A DNA stretch of 64,000 nt from Gammaproteobacteria bacterium (GTDB taxonomy: Bacteria; Pseudomonadota; Gammaproteobacteria; HTCC5015): NCBI GenBank assembly GCA_028284675.1, contig JANQRI010000015.1:124001-188000 (forward strand), given 5' to 3'. Under the pieces are notes generated by a model that saw only the letters and a list, made by a program, of their open reading frames with translations, ran no database searches and had not been told where the DNA came from. Shown here one piece after another: positions 16,792 to 24,809 of this stretch; position 1 is the first letter of the stretch, and every line of letters begins with the position of its first letter. The translations under genes and the position numbers were made by a program.

Positions 16792-18186
16792 ATGGCTGAA
16801 AATGATGTTGCTGTCTCTTTATATGCAGCGCATGAAAAAGTTTACCCCCGTGAAGTTGACGGTCGTTATCAGCGCCTGCGTAATTTGGCTGTAATTGTAT
16901 TGCTTGGTTTGTATTATTTATTACCGTGGATCGACTGGGATGGGCGTCAGGCTGTATTATTTGACCTTCCTGCCCGTAAATTTTATATCTTTTGGTGGGT
17001 ATTCTGGCCCCAGGATTTCATATATTTAAGCTGGCTGTTGATTATTGCAGCGATGACTTTGTTTTTTACTACTGCTGTGGCCGGTCGCCTCTGGTGTGGT
17101 TATGCCTGTCCACAGACCGTATGGACCGAGTTGTTTATCTGGCTGGAGCGCTGGTCGGAAGGTAGCCGTAATCAACAGATCAAACTCGATAAATCACCCT
17201 GGACCTGGCAAAAATTCAGACGTAAATCCTTAAAACAGTTTTTATGGATAAGCCTGGCTATATGGACAGGGTTTACTTTTGTTGGATATTTCACACCCGT
17301 TACCGAATTGGGCAGTAAGTTACTCACTTTTAAATTAGGTGCCTGGGAGGTTTTTTGGATTTGTTTTTACGGATTTGCAACATATGGCAATGCCGGGTTT
17401 ATGCGAGAGCAGGTTTGCAAATATATGTGCCCTTATGCCCGTTTCCAAAGCGCGATGTTTGACGCAGACACATTGATTATTTCTTATGATGCAGAGCGTG
17501 GCGAACCAAGAGGCAAACGAAAAAAAACTGTAAACCCTATATATGAAGGACTGGGCGACTGCGTGGATTGTTCACAATGTGTGCAGGTATGCCCTACCGG
17601 GATTGATATTCGCAAAGGCCTGCAATACGAATGCATAGCCTGTGCAGCCTGTATTGATGTATGTAATCAGGTTATGAAAAAAATGAACTACCCGCCAAAC
17701 CTTATTCGGTATACCACACAAAACACAGACAGTCGCGCACACGGAAGCAGTAAAATTTTACGCCCACGTATCATAATTTATTTTTTTATCCTGCTCATAT
17801 TGGTTACCGGTTTTCTGTTTTCTATTTTAAATCGAACACCGCTGGCATTGGATATACTGCGTGATCGTAATGCACTCTATCAAGTAGTTGATGGCAATTT
17901 GATTGAAAACGTCTACAACCTAAAACTTATGAATAAAGATACTCGCCCGCATAATTACAAAGTTGATGTTTCCGGTTTACCGGGAATTCGGACCAGCAAT
18001 GGCAGTCTGGAAGTCCCGGTAGACTCGGGAGAAGTTTACAATTTACCTTTGCGTGTGCGAGTAGATATGAACGTTATAGAAAAATCGGCAAATACTATTC
18101 AGATCACTATTTCCTCGGTCGACGAAAAACACACTGTTACCGAGCCAACACGATTTCTTGCTCCAGATCCACGGAACTTCCAGTAA
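16792..18186 (+). CDS. ccoG: cytochrome oxidase accessory protein, polyferredoxin
   Basis: This 464-residue membrane iron-sulfur protein has several helices in the first 200 residues. Cys motifs include CGYACPQTVW, CKYMCPYARF, CVDCSQCVQVCPTGID and CIACAACIDVCNQ, the last two forming a double [4Fe-4S] ferredoxin unit. A periplasmic immunoglobulin-like domain forms the end (about 350-464). CcoG is reported to reduce Cu(II) to Cu(I) during cbb3 assembly. It stands between the structural genes and the copper pump gene ccoI, as usual. Confidence 0.95.
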   Translation: MAENDVAVSLYAAHEKVYPREVDGRYQRLRNLAVIVLLGLYYLLPWIDWDGRQAVLFDLPARKFYIFWWVFWPQDFIYLSWLLIIAAMTLFFTTAVAGRLWCGYACPQTVWTELFIWLERWSEGSRNQQIKLDKSPWTWQKFRRKSLKQFLWISLAIWTGFTFVGYFTPVTELGSKLLTFKLGAWEVFWICFYGFATYGNAGFMREQVCKYMCPYARFQSAMFDADTLIISYDAERGEPRGKRKKTVNPIYEGLGDCVDCSQCVQVCPTGIDIRKGLQYECIACAACIDVCNQVMKKMNYPPNLIRYTTQNTDSRAHGSSKILRPRIIIYFFILLILVTGFLFSILNRTPLALDILRDRNALYQVVDGNLIENVYNLKLMNKDTRPHNYKVDVSGLPGIRTSNGSLEVPVDSGEVYNLPLRVRVDMNVIEKSANTIQITISSVDEKHTVTEPTRFLAPDPRNFQ

Positions 18187-18204
18187 CTTTAAGGAAAACG
18201 ACCA

Positions 18205-18447
18205 ATGCATGATAAAACCCCCTATGCCGATAATATGACAATGAGCACTATATGGTATCGGCAGTTTTGGCCCTGGTTCCTGATTGCTTTGCCTGGAACA
18301 GTAGTAATAGCGTGTTTTATCACTATTTTTTTGGCCGTGTCGAACCCGGTTATTGTAATCAAAGGCGATTATAAACAGCTCGGCCCAGTGATTACGACTG
18401 AAGAACAGCCACTGCCTGTTAACTCACAGCAAAACACTTCACCTTAA
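18205..18447 (+). CDS. ccoH: short FixH-like protein
   Basis: The protein has 80 residues. STIWYRQFWPWFLIALPGTVVIACFITIFLAVSNP is the membrane-helix region of FixH/CcoH proteins, and IKGDYKQLG stands where family members carry VVDDYYK. Normal FixH is about 150-180 residues long with a periplasmic beta domain. Here that domain is missing and only a short Gln/Pro-rich tail follows. The gene is intact, with AAGGA before the ATG, so this is a natural short form or an old truncation. CcoH helps assemble the oxidase, and the membrane helix may be enough. Confidence 0.7.
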   Translation: MHDKTPYADNMTMSTIWYRQFWPWFLIALPGTVVIACFITIFLAVSNPVIVIKGDYKQLGPVITTEEQPLPVNSQQNTSP

Positions 18448-18458
18448 AAAATACAAAG

Positions 18459-20741
18459 ATGCTCAAAAACCCCAATCACCAATCACAGTGGCTACACTAC
18501 AATGAACCGGCTTTTCTCAAAGCAGCAAGTAAGTTGGTGTCAGACGATAAACACCGGGAAATTACTTTGGTTGCAGAAAACATTCGCTGCGCGGCCTGCG
18601 GTCTTAAAATAGAAAAAATATTATCCGGCAAAACCGGTATTCAGGAAGCTCATATCAATCCGCATACTCGTACTATTCGTATTGTTTGGGATGAAACACA
18701 GCTTAAACTCAGCGCAATATTACAAATTTTGTCAGAGTCAGGTTTTGATGCGGTACCGGTGCAAACCCATGCGAACGGCATTAACCGGGAAAACCGGGAT
18801 GCGTTAAAACGCTTGATTGTTGCCGGCATTGGCATGATGCAGGTAATGATGTATGCAGTAGGATTATACACCGGGGCATTCTATGGAATCAGCGCCGATA
18901 TGCAGTTTTTCCTGCAGTTATTGAGCTTGTTAGTAACCACACCGGTAGTATTTTATTCCGGGAAAATGTTTTTCACAGCCGCAATAAATGATTTATCACA
19001 TAAGCGTGTGGGTATGGACGTGCCTGTAGCACTTGCAATAGCACTCGCATACGGCTGCAGCGTATGGGCAACATTAATACAACAGGGAACGGTTTATTAT
19101 GACTCAGTAACAATGTTTATTTTCTTTTTGTCATTAGGCCGCTATGCAGAGATGAAAGCACGGCATCGTTCTGAAGCTGCAACTGATACTATGAGCAGGC
19201 TAACTCCGTTAACAGCCACTCGTGTTTCAGTTGCCGAGGAACAGGTGGTTACGATCAATGAGTTGCATATAGGCGATACAATACTGATTAAACCTGGGGA
19301 AACGGTGCCAACTGATTGTATTGTTACACTGGGTAACAGTCGGGTTGATGAATCGCTTTTAACCGGAGAGTTTGAGCCGCAAACGAAAACCGTTGGGGAT
19401 AAATTGATTGGAGGAAGCATCAACCATGACGGTGTACTGCATGCCACCGTTGAGAAACTGGGCAACAATACAGTTTTATCCCATATAACAAGGCTTTTAG
19501 AACGCGCACAGTCGGAAAAACCGTATATCAGCAGGCTTACCGATAAACTGGCGGTACATTTTGTTACGGCTGTATTATTGATTGCGCTGGCTGTGGGCCT
19601 GATATGGTGGAACATTGATCCCAGTCAGGCATTTCCAGTCGTGCTTGCCGTTTTAGTAGTAACCTGCCCATGCGCATTGTCTTTAGCAACCCCTGCAGCA
19701 ATGACGGTTGCCATTGGCCATCTTGCCAAACAAGGCGTGCTCGTATCTCGCAGTAATGCAGTGGAATTTTTAACTGGGGTAAACCATATTTTATTTGATA
19801 AAACAGGCACATTGACTTATGGGCGGCCTAAAATCAAAAAAGTACATACATTAGGGTCACAACCTGCCCGGAAATGCCTGAATATAGCAGCCTCTATTGA
19901 GCGCTATTCAGAACACCCGGTCGCTACGGCATTCAAAAATAATGATAGTATTTTACCAGCCTATGATATTGAAAATTTTGCCGGTGCCGGAATACAGGCA
20001 CGGATAGATGACCAGGTTTACCGTATTGGAACCGCTGACTTTGTACAAGCACCTGACTTTGCCAGCAATGACTGCATTGAGAAGTATGCCAGCATGCATC
20101 GCACCGGAAATACAGGGGCTATCGTGTTGGGCAGTCAAAATGAAATACTTGCATTGTTTGAGCTTGAAGACGGGCTGCGACCTTTTACATCAACTGTGCT
20201 TAAAAAATTGCGAACTGAAGTCGGCACTGTTGAAATAGTCAGTGGCGATCACCAGGCGCCTGTTGAAAAACTAGCCGATGAATTGGAAGTAAACGCAAAA
20301 TCTCGGCTCACACCTGAAGGCAAGCTCAGATATATTCGCACATTACAGGAAAAAGGTAACAAAGTGCTTATGGTGGGAGATGGTGTGAACGATGCACCAG
20401 TACTGGCAGCTGCCAATGTTTCGATCGCTATGGCTGACGGCACTTCATTAGCACAAACCAGTGCTGATATTGTATTGATGCGGGACTCCCTAAGCGCTTT
20501 GCCTGCTACACTTCAGACAGCTAACCGAACCATGAAAATCATTCGGCAGAATTTCCTCTGGGCGATTTCATATAATGCAATTGCACTACCCTTAGCTGCC
20601 ACAGGCATGCTGGCACCTTGGGTCGCGGCAATTGGCATGTCGGCCAGCTCTTTACTGGTGGTGTTGAACGCGCTGCGTATCGCCAGCACAGGCAAGCAAC
20701 AGCAATCATACAGAGTATTGCCGCAGGAGATTAAAACATGA
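18459..20741 (+). CDS. ccoI: copper-transporting P-type ATPase for oxidase assembly
   Basis: This 760-residue P1B ATPase has an N-terminal heavy-metal domain with CAACGLKIEKI, then eight membrane helices with the transport motif CPCALSLATP. The catalytic Asp lies in DKTGTLTYG and the hinge in GDGVNDAPV. CcoI/FixI-type pumps export Cu(I) for insertion into the cbb3 catalytic centre, unlike CopA, which detoxifies. The position between ccoH and ccoS supports that role. The stop overlaps the ccoS start by four bases (ATGA). Confidence 0.95.
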   Translation: MLKNPNHQSQWLHYNEPAFLKAASKLVSDDKHREITLVAENIRCAACGLKIEKILSGKTGIQEAHINPHTRTIRIVWDETQLKLSAILQILSESGFDAVPVQTHANGINRENRDALKRLIVAGIGMMQVMMYAVGLYTGAFYGISADMQFFLQLLSLLVTTPVVFYSGKMFFTAAINDLSHKRVGMDVPVALAIALAYGCSVWATLIQQGTVYYDSVTMFIFFLSLGRYAEMKARHRSEAATDTMSRLTPLTATRVSVAEEQVVTINELHIGDTILIKPGETVPTDCIVTLGNSRVDESLLTGEFEPQTKTVGDKLIGGSINHDGVLHATVEKLGNNTVLSHITRLLERAQSEKPYISRLTDKLAVHFVTAVLLIALAVGLIWWNIDPSQAFPVVLAVLVVTCPCALSLATPAAMTVAIGHLAKQGVLVSRSNAVEFLTGVNHILFDKTGTLTYGRPKIKKVHTLGSQPARKCLNIAASIERYSEHPVATAFKNNDSILPAYDIENFAGAGIQARIDDQVYRIGTADFVQAPDFASNDCIEKYASMHRTGNTGAIVLGSQNEILALFELEDGLRPFTSTVLKKLRTEVGTVEIVSGDHQAPVEKLADELEVNAKSRLTPEGKLRYIRTLQEKGNKVLMVGDGVNDAPVLAAANVSIAMADGTSLAQTSADIVLMRDSLSALPATLQTANRTMKIIRQNFLWAISYNAIALPLAATGMLAPWVAAIGMSASSLLVVLNALRIASTGKQQQSYRVLPQEIKT

Positions 20742-20905
20742 GCATTCTGTATGTATTGATTCCATTAAGCCTGGTTCTGGTTGTTATAGCAGTTTGGGCA
20801 TTTTTCTGGGCTGCAAATAGTGGTCAGTTTGATGACCTGGACACCCCGCCATTGCGCATTTTAGATGAAGAAGACTCAACACGGAGCATAAATAATGACA
20901 ACTGA
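20738..20905 (+). CDS. ccoS: cbb3 oxidase assembly protein CcoS
   Basis: This 55-residue protein was read directly. It has one membrane helix (about 3-24, with VVIAVWAFFWAANSGQFDDLDTPP). The motif FFWA-x-x-SGQFDDL-x-x-P is diagnostic for CcoS, needed for cofactor insertion into the oxidase. It overlaps ccoI by four bases and the next gene by eleven. Confidence 0.93.
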   Translation: MSILYVLIPLSLVLVVIAVWAFFWAANSGQFDDLDTPPLRILDEEDSTRSINNDN

Positions 20906-21620
20906 GTTTATCGGGCTCTCAGCATTTTTGATGGGCCTGTTAGGCAGCGGGCATTGTGCGGGCATGTGTGGAGGAATTTCTGGCGCATACAGCCTGCAAA
21001 TTCACCACAAGACGTTATTAAATTCCGCCTTGGTACTAATAACGTATAATTTTGGCAGAGCAAGCAGCTATGCTGTAGCCGGCGCAGCGGCTGGTACTAT
21101 AGGGTTTTTGATCGGTGATTTGATTGATATTCATGCATGGTCTAAAGTGCTTAGAGTCACTGCAGGCGCTTTCATTTTAGTGATTGGCTTATGCCTGGTT
21201 TTCAGATTAAAACTACCCTTGGTTAACAAACATATTGGTCAACCCTTGTGGCAAAAAGTGATTTCCCCTTTGATAAAATATTTTTCTTCTGAAAAGAACC
21301 TGAAAAATACCTATATTGCCGGATTGCTGTGGGGCTGGCTGCCATGCGGCTTGGTTTACTCCGCATTGTTACTTGCACTAAGTTCTGGAAGCACGCTCAA
21401 TGGCGCGATAGTAATGCTCTGTTTTGCACTTGGAACATTGCCTGCGTTGCTGCTCAGCGGAGTAACTTTAGCTCGACTTGGATCGCTAATAAGTCGAAAT
21501 CATATGCACAGAGCGGTTGGAGTGACATTTTTAATCATCGGCCTATGGACTTCATTAGTGCCGCTGCAAATGACGCATGACCATCACCACCATCATCATG
21601 CAGCAATGGAAAAACACTAA
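20895..21620 (+). CDS. DsbD_2/TauE-SafE-like membrane protein linked to ccoS
   Basis: This 241-residue protein has about six helices. GSGHCAGMCGG near residue 20, WGWLPCGLVYSAL near 147 and FALGTLPALL near 175 are typical of the family annotated as sulfite exporter TauE/SafE or DsbD-like. Such a gene often follows ccoS in gammaproteobacteria. The Cys and Met in the first motif and the His-rich tail (HDHHHHHH) suggest a role with copper or thiol chemistry during oxidase assembly. This is inference; the transported substrate is unknown. It is the last gene of the cco run. Confidence 0.8.
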   Translation: MTTEFIGLSAFLMGLLGSGHCAGMCGGISGAYSLQIHHKTLLNSALVLITYNFGRASSYAVAGAAAGTIGFLIGDLIDIHAWSKVLRVTAGAFILVIGLCLVFRLKLPLVNKHIGQPLWQKVISPLIKYFSSEKNLKNTYIAGLLWGWLPCGLVYSALLLALSSGSTLNGAIVMLCFALGTLPALLLSGVTLARLGSLISRNHMHRAVGVTFLIIGLWTSLVPLQMTHDHHHHHHAAMEKH

Positions 21621-21647
21621 CTAGTATGTTTTGATAAAGCAGCCTGT

Positions 21648-22529
21648 TTATTTGCCAACCCTGATTGTGAAAATATCACAGGAGGCTCTATTTAAGACGC
21701 TATTAGCTACAGATCCCAGCATTGAACTGATACCACTTCTCCCATGAGAGCCAATAACAATTAAATCTATATCCTGTCTTTGTGTATAATTTATAATTTC
21801 ATACTTGGGAACACCAATTACAAGCCCTGATATAACATTGTCTAATAAATTTGTTTTTATTATTTGTTCAATTTTTTGTTTCGCCTGATCAACAATTTCC
21901 TGCTCAAAGGCATTGATCGAAGCATCGTACGTTGGGAATTTTTGCAAAACATGAATGATATGCAGCTGAGCACTGTAGCCAAATGCCAGTTCAGCGGACC
22001 GCTGAATAATAGGCCCGGTTTCATTTGTAAGATCAGTGCAAACCAGAATTTTTTTTGGGGTGAAAATTTTTTTTGTGGTTTTAACAACATATACATCACG
22101 ATCAGTTTTTTGTAATACTTTATTCGAGACTGATCCAAGCAAAAAATCTAAAGCATCTCGACGATGACCACCCAGTATAATTAAGTCAGCCTGTAGTTTT
22201 TTAACAGCTTCTAGAATCTCTGCTTGCGGAAACCCTGAACACACAAGCTTTTCATATTTTTTTAACCCGCTGTCTTTTGCCAGCTGATCAATGAATATTT
22301 CACGCTCTTTTATTAATTTAGTGGTATCAAATCCAGATAGATGCGGAGTAACAAACTCATATGCCGGAAAAACAAAACTTTCTTCAATTACATGTAACAA
22401 TATGATATGCGCCTTGTAAATACTGGCAAAGCTGGCAGCTATTTTCACAATGTATTCAGCGTCTTCTCCAAACGCGACAGGAACTAAAATTTTTTTATAC
22501 TTTTTTAAAGTTGAACTTGTTTTATCCAC
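21648..22529 (-). CDS. tandem-domain universal stress protein
   Basis: This 293-residue protein has two Usp domains (about 12-150 and 155-293). The second ends with GSHGRSGISSMLGSVANSVL, the G-x2-G-x9-G-S/T nucleotide-binding signature; the first has a similar GGHRRDALDFLLGSVSNKV. The protein resembles the tandem Usp proteins made under oxygen limitation. The start codon is GTG. A perfect FNR box is centred about 86 bases upstream of the start, so induction by the FNR encoded at 9024-9749 is likely. Confidence 0.88.
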   Translation of the reverse strand: MDKTSSTLKKYKKILVPVAFGEDAEYIVKIAASFASIYKAHIILLHVIEESFVFPAYEFVTPHLSGFDTTKLIKEREIFIDQLAKDSGLKKYEKLVCSGFPQAEILEAVKKLQADLIILGGHRRDALDFLLGSVSNKVLQKTDRDVYVVKTTKKIFTPKKILVCTDLTNETGPIIQRSAELAFGYSAQLHIIHVLQKFPTYDASINAFEQEIVDQAKQKIEQIIKTNLLDNVISGLVIGVPKYEIINYTQRQDIDLIVIGSHGRSGISSMLGSVANSVLNRASCDIFTIRVGK

Positions 22530-22608
22530 TTTTAAATTTCTCGGGCATATGACCTTCCATATATTTATCCTTAAGTTTTAAATGATATTATCTTTTCTTT
22601 TTCAGAAA

Positions 22609-22622
22609 TTGATATATATCAA
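22609..22622. promoter_or_regulatory. perfect FNR/ANR box
   Basis: TTGATATATATCAA is an exact match to the FNR consensus TTGAT-N4-ATCAA. It lies in the upstream region of the usp gene. FNR activator sites sit near -41.5 from the transcription start, which would place that start about 45 bases before the GTG. It was the only perfect copy noticed in the window. Confidence 0.85.
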
Positions 22623-23499
22623 TTTACAGCTCTATATACAGTATATTTTTTAAGCCAGCTTAAGGAAATATTAGTTTAGGTCATTCACATAGCCAACTCA
22701 AAAGTTGGCCCAGAGTGAACAGAGAACAAAAATCACAGCACAACAACCCACCACATACTCAACATAGCTGTTAAGCAGACCCGCCCTTGCCAACACGCTG
22801 TTACTCGGTATGTTGCCGGTTAGTCAGTTAGTATAGCCCTAACCATATGATTCCATATGGCCTACCCAGACAAACAGAAAAACTATTGTTATGCCGCATT
22901 GTGGTAATTAAACAAAATTTATCTTACAAATATTACTACAAAATTTGGTGGGTTTTATAAAGTCATATTTTTCAGCTTTAGCATTAATGTTTTTGCTATT
23001 GCGTGCTGATAGGCAAGGTGTGTTGGATATGCTCTGTTGATAGAATTCCCCCATTCATTTTGCTGATTCTAGTGAATGTATCTGCTCGATTGTATGTGCA
23101 TTTTGTGCTGCCTGAATATTATCCCCTGCAGGCCAGAATCTGCTGGCTCAGTAAACAACTCTCTCTAAAGAGAAAAGCATAATTTGTTTCATTTTTTAGC
23201 CCTGTCATTTTTTATTTCTTTACATGGAGATGGTTTAGTAGCATAACCATAGTTAAAACAAATCTAATTCATCAGGTATTTTTTCGTAAGATTTTGTAGT
23301 CTTTACTCTTACAAAATTTATGCGAAGTTATTTTATTTTTAAATTTTATATTTATCAATAACTTATTAAATCAAGCTAATGTTAATTACCACGTTAAAGA
23401 ATAAATAATTTTATGAATTGGCAGATAGATTAAACGAGCATACGCTTTAAAATACCTGCTTGAACGTTTGCTAAATTTTGAATGTATGGAGAATGCCAA
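22623..23499. other. long AT-rich gap without a recognised gene
   Basis: About 880 bases hold no convincing gene on either strand. Visible structure includes a hairpin at 22692-22709 (GCCAACT-caaa-AGTTGGC) with flanking TTCAC/GTGAA at 22684 and 22715 that could lengthen the stem. There is also CCATAT/ATATGG around 22844-22861 and GCCAG/CTGGC near 23132. The region could hide a small RNA; no family was recognised. Confidence 0.4.
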
Positions 23500-23625
23500 A
23501 TGAGTGATGACACAATCATTCTTACGCCGGAAGAAATTGAGGATATTAAGAAAAACTCCGGTGATAAAGCTGACAAAGAGAACTCTGAGGATAGTGCCGA
23601 AGAGCAAAAGGAAGATAAATCTTAG
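23500..23625 (+). CDS. small acidic protein, unknown
   Basis: This 41-residue ORF is too short for routine calling. GGAGA stands seven bases before the ATG. The product starts MSDDTIILTPEEIEDIKK and then becomes a highly charged tail of Asp, Glu and Lys. No family was recognised. A good ribosome site and ordered amino-acid choice argue that it is real. An AT-rich inverted repeat at 23649-23681 (TTATCAATA/TATTGATAA) follows the stop codon. Confidence 0.45.
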   Translation: MSDDTIILTPEEIEDIKKNSGDKADKENSEDSAEEQKEDKS

Positions 23626-23728
23626 TTAATTTATTAAAAATTAATGACTTATCAATATTTTCTAATGTAATTTATTGATAACTAGGTTAGCTTCATTGTC
23701 TTTTCTACTTTGGATAAGTACGGTTTTA

Positions 23729-23758
23729 TTGACTACATTTGTAGCAATTTGCTACAAT
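23729..23758 (+). promoter_or_regulatory. toxin-antitoxin promoter with palindromic operator
   Basis: TTGACT (23729-23734) and TACAAT (23753-23758), 18 bases apart, make a plausible sigma-70 promoter. The perfect palindrome TTGTAGCAA-T-TTGCTACAA at 23739-23757 covers the spacer and -10. This is where a ParD-like antitoxin would bind for autoregulation. The antitoxin ATG is 31 bases further on. Confidence 0.65.
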
Positions 23759-23789
23759 TATCAAAATATCACATCCACAAGGTAATCGT

Positions 23790-24188
23790 ATGGCTTCACC
23801 AATGCGTTTAAGCGACAACCTGGTCAAAGTGGCTAAGTCTGTAGGCGCCCGTTACAAGCGCTCACCACCGAACCAGATCGAGTATTGGGCAGAGCTGGGT
23901 CGCCACGTTGAAGCATTAATCGACCCTGACTGTGTGGTTGCGATTCGTGAAGGCCTAGCAACCCTGGAAATCAAACCGGTACCCTCTTCACCAATATCCA
24001 GCAAGGACGTGATGGCGGACCTCAAACAGCAGCAAAGTGACGGCTCATTGGCTGCAAATGTCTCTAATGCGGTAATACGCTATCAAATCTCCTCCACCCA
24101 CCCTGGCTATCTTGAACAGTTACTTCCTGATGGCAGCCGCTGCACGGGCCGTTTTATTAATGGCGAGTTTATTCCACTCAACCCTTAG
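23790..24188 (+). CDS. ParD-like antitoxin
   Basis: This 132-residue protein starts MRLSDNLVKVAKSVGARYKRSPPNQIEYWAELGRHVE. A short beta strand and two helices with Q-I-E-x-W-A-x-L-G-R are the signature of the ParD-like, ribbon-helix-helix antitoxin family. The C-terminal 45 residues form a separate beta-rich part ending RFINGEFIPLNP that could bind the toxin. It lies three bases before a zeta-like kinase gene and is preceded by an operator palindrome, the normal antitoxin-first arrangement. The pairing of a ParD-like antitoxin with a zeta-like toxin rests on adjacency. Confidence 0.75.
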   Translation: MASPMRLSDNLVKVAKSVGARYKRSPPNQIEYWAELGRHVEALIDPDCVVAIREGLATLEIKPVPSSPISSKDVMADLKQQQSDGSLAANVSNAVIRYQISSTHPGYLEQLLPDGSRCTGRFINGEFIPLNP

Positions 24189-24191
24189 GTA

Positions 24192-24809
24192 ATGCCAACC
24201 CCGCAAATTTGGGTTTTAGCCGGCGGTAATGGCGCCGGTAAAACAACTTTTTATAATCAGTTTCTGCATCAACGCGAAATCAGTTTTGTCAACGCAGATA
24301 ATATTGCCCGACATCTCGACCCTGATAACAAAATCAATATTGCATATCAGGCAGCCGAAATTGCTGCACAAATTCGTGACCAACTCATCAATGAAGGCCG
24401 CAGCTTTTGTTATGAAACCGTATTTTCTCACCCATCAAAAATTGATTTTTTGAGCCGGGCTAAAGTAGCAGGCTATCAACTGATTTTAATCTTTATTCAC
24501 CTGGAACAACCCGCGTTGAATCAGGCCAGAGTACAGCAACGTGTTTCAGAGGGTGGGCATGACGTGCCATTGGATAAAATCCGTTCGCGTATACCGCGAA
24601 CACTGGCAAATATCAAAAAATCCGTACCACTGCTAAACGAGTGTCACTTACTGGACAATTCAAGCTCTGAGCAACCTTTCCAACGTATCGCAAGTGCGAT
24701 AGACGGTCACATTAATTTGTATGTTGATATATTGCCGGAATGGGCGACTTTTTTACTTGGGGACAGCCTAGCGGCTGGCTCATATATTAACGATTCTGGC
24801 GATTATTGA
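24192..24809 (+). CDS. zeta-toxin-like P-loop kinase
   Basis: This 205-residue protein has the P-loop [10 protein letters not shown] (11-20), D38 in NADNIAR and the [10 protein letters not shown] stretch, as in zeta toxins, which phosphorylate UDP-N-acetylglucosamine and block cell-wall synthesis. R in [11 protein letters not shown] and RSRIPR could be the nucleotide-binding arginines. It follows the ParD-like antitoxin by three bases and overlaps the convergent acs gene by 23. The C-terminal 40 residues are hydrophobic and not typical. The substrate is inferred from the family; other small kinases share this fold. Confidence 0.75.
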   Translation: MPTPQIWVLAGGNGAGKTTFYNQFLHQREISFVNADNIARHLDPDNKINIAYQAAEIAAQIRDQLINEGRSFCYETVFSHPSKIDFLSRAKVAGYQLILIFIHLEQPALNQARVQQRVSEGGHDVPLDKIRSRIPRTLANIKKSVPLLNECHLLDNSSSEQPFQRIASAIDGHINLYVDILPEWATFLLGDSLAAGSYINDSGDY

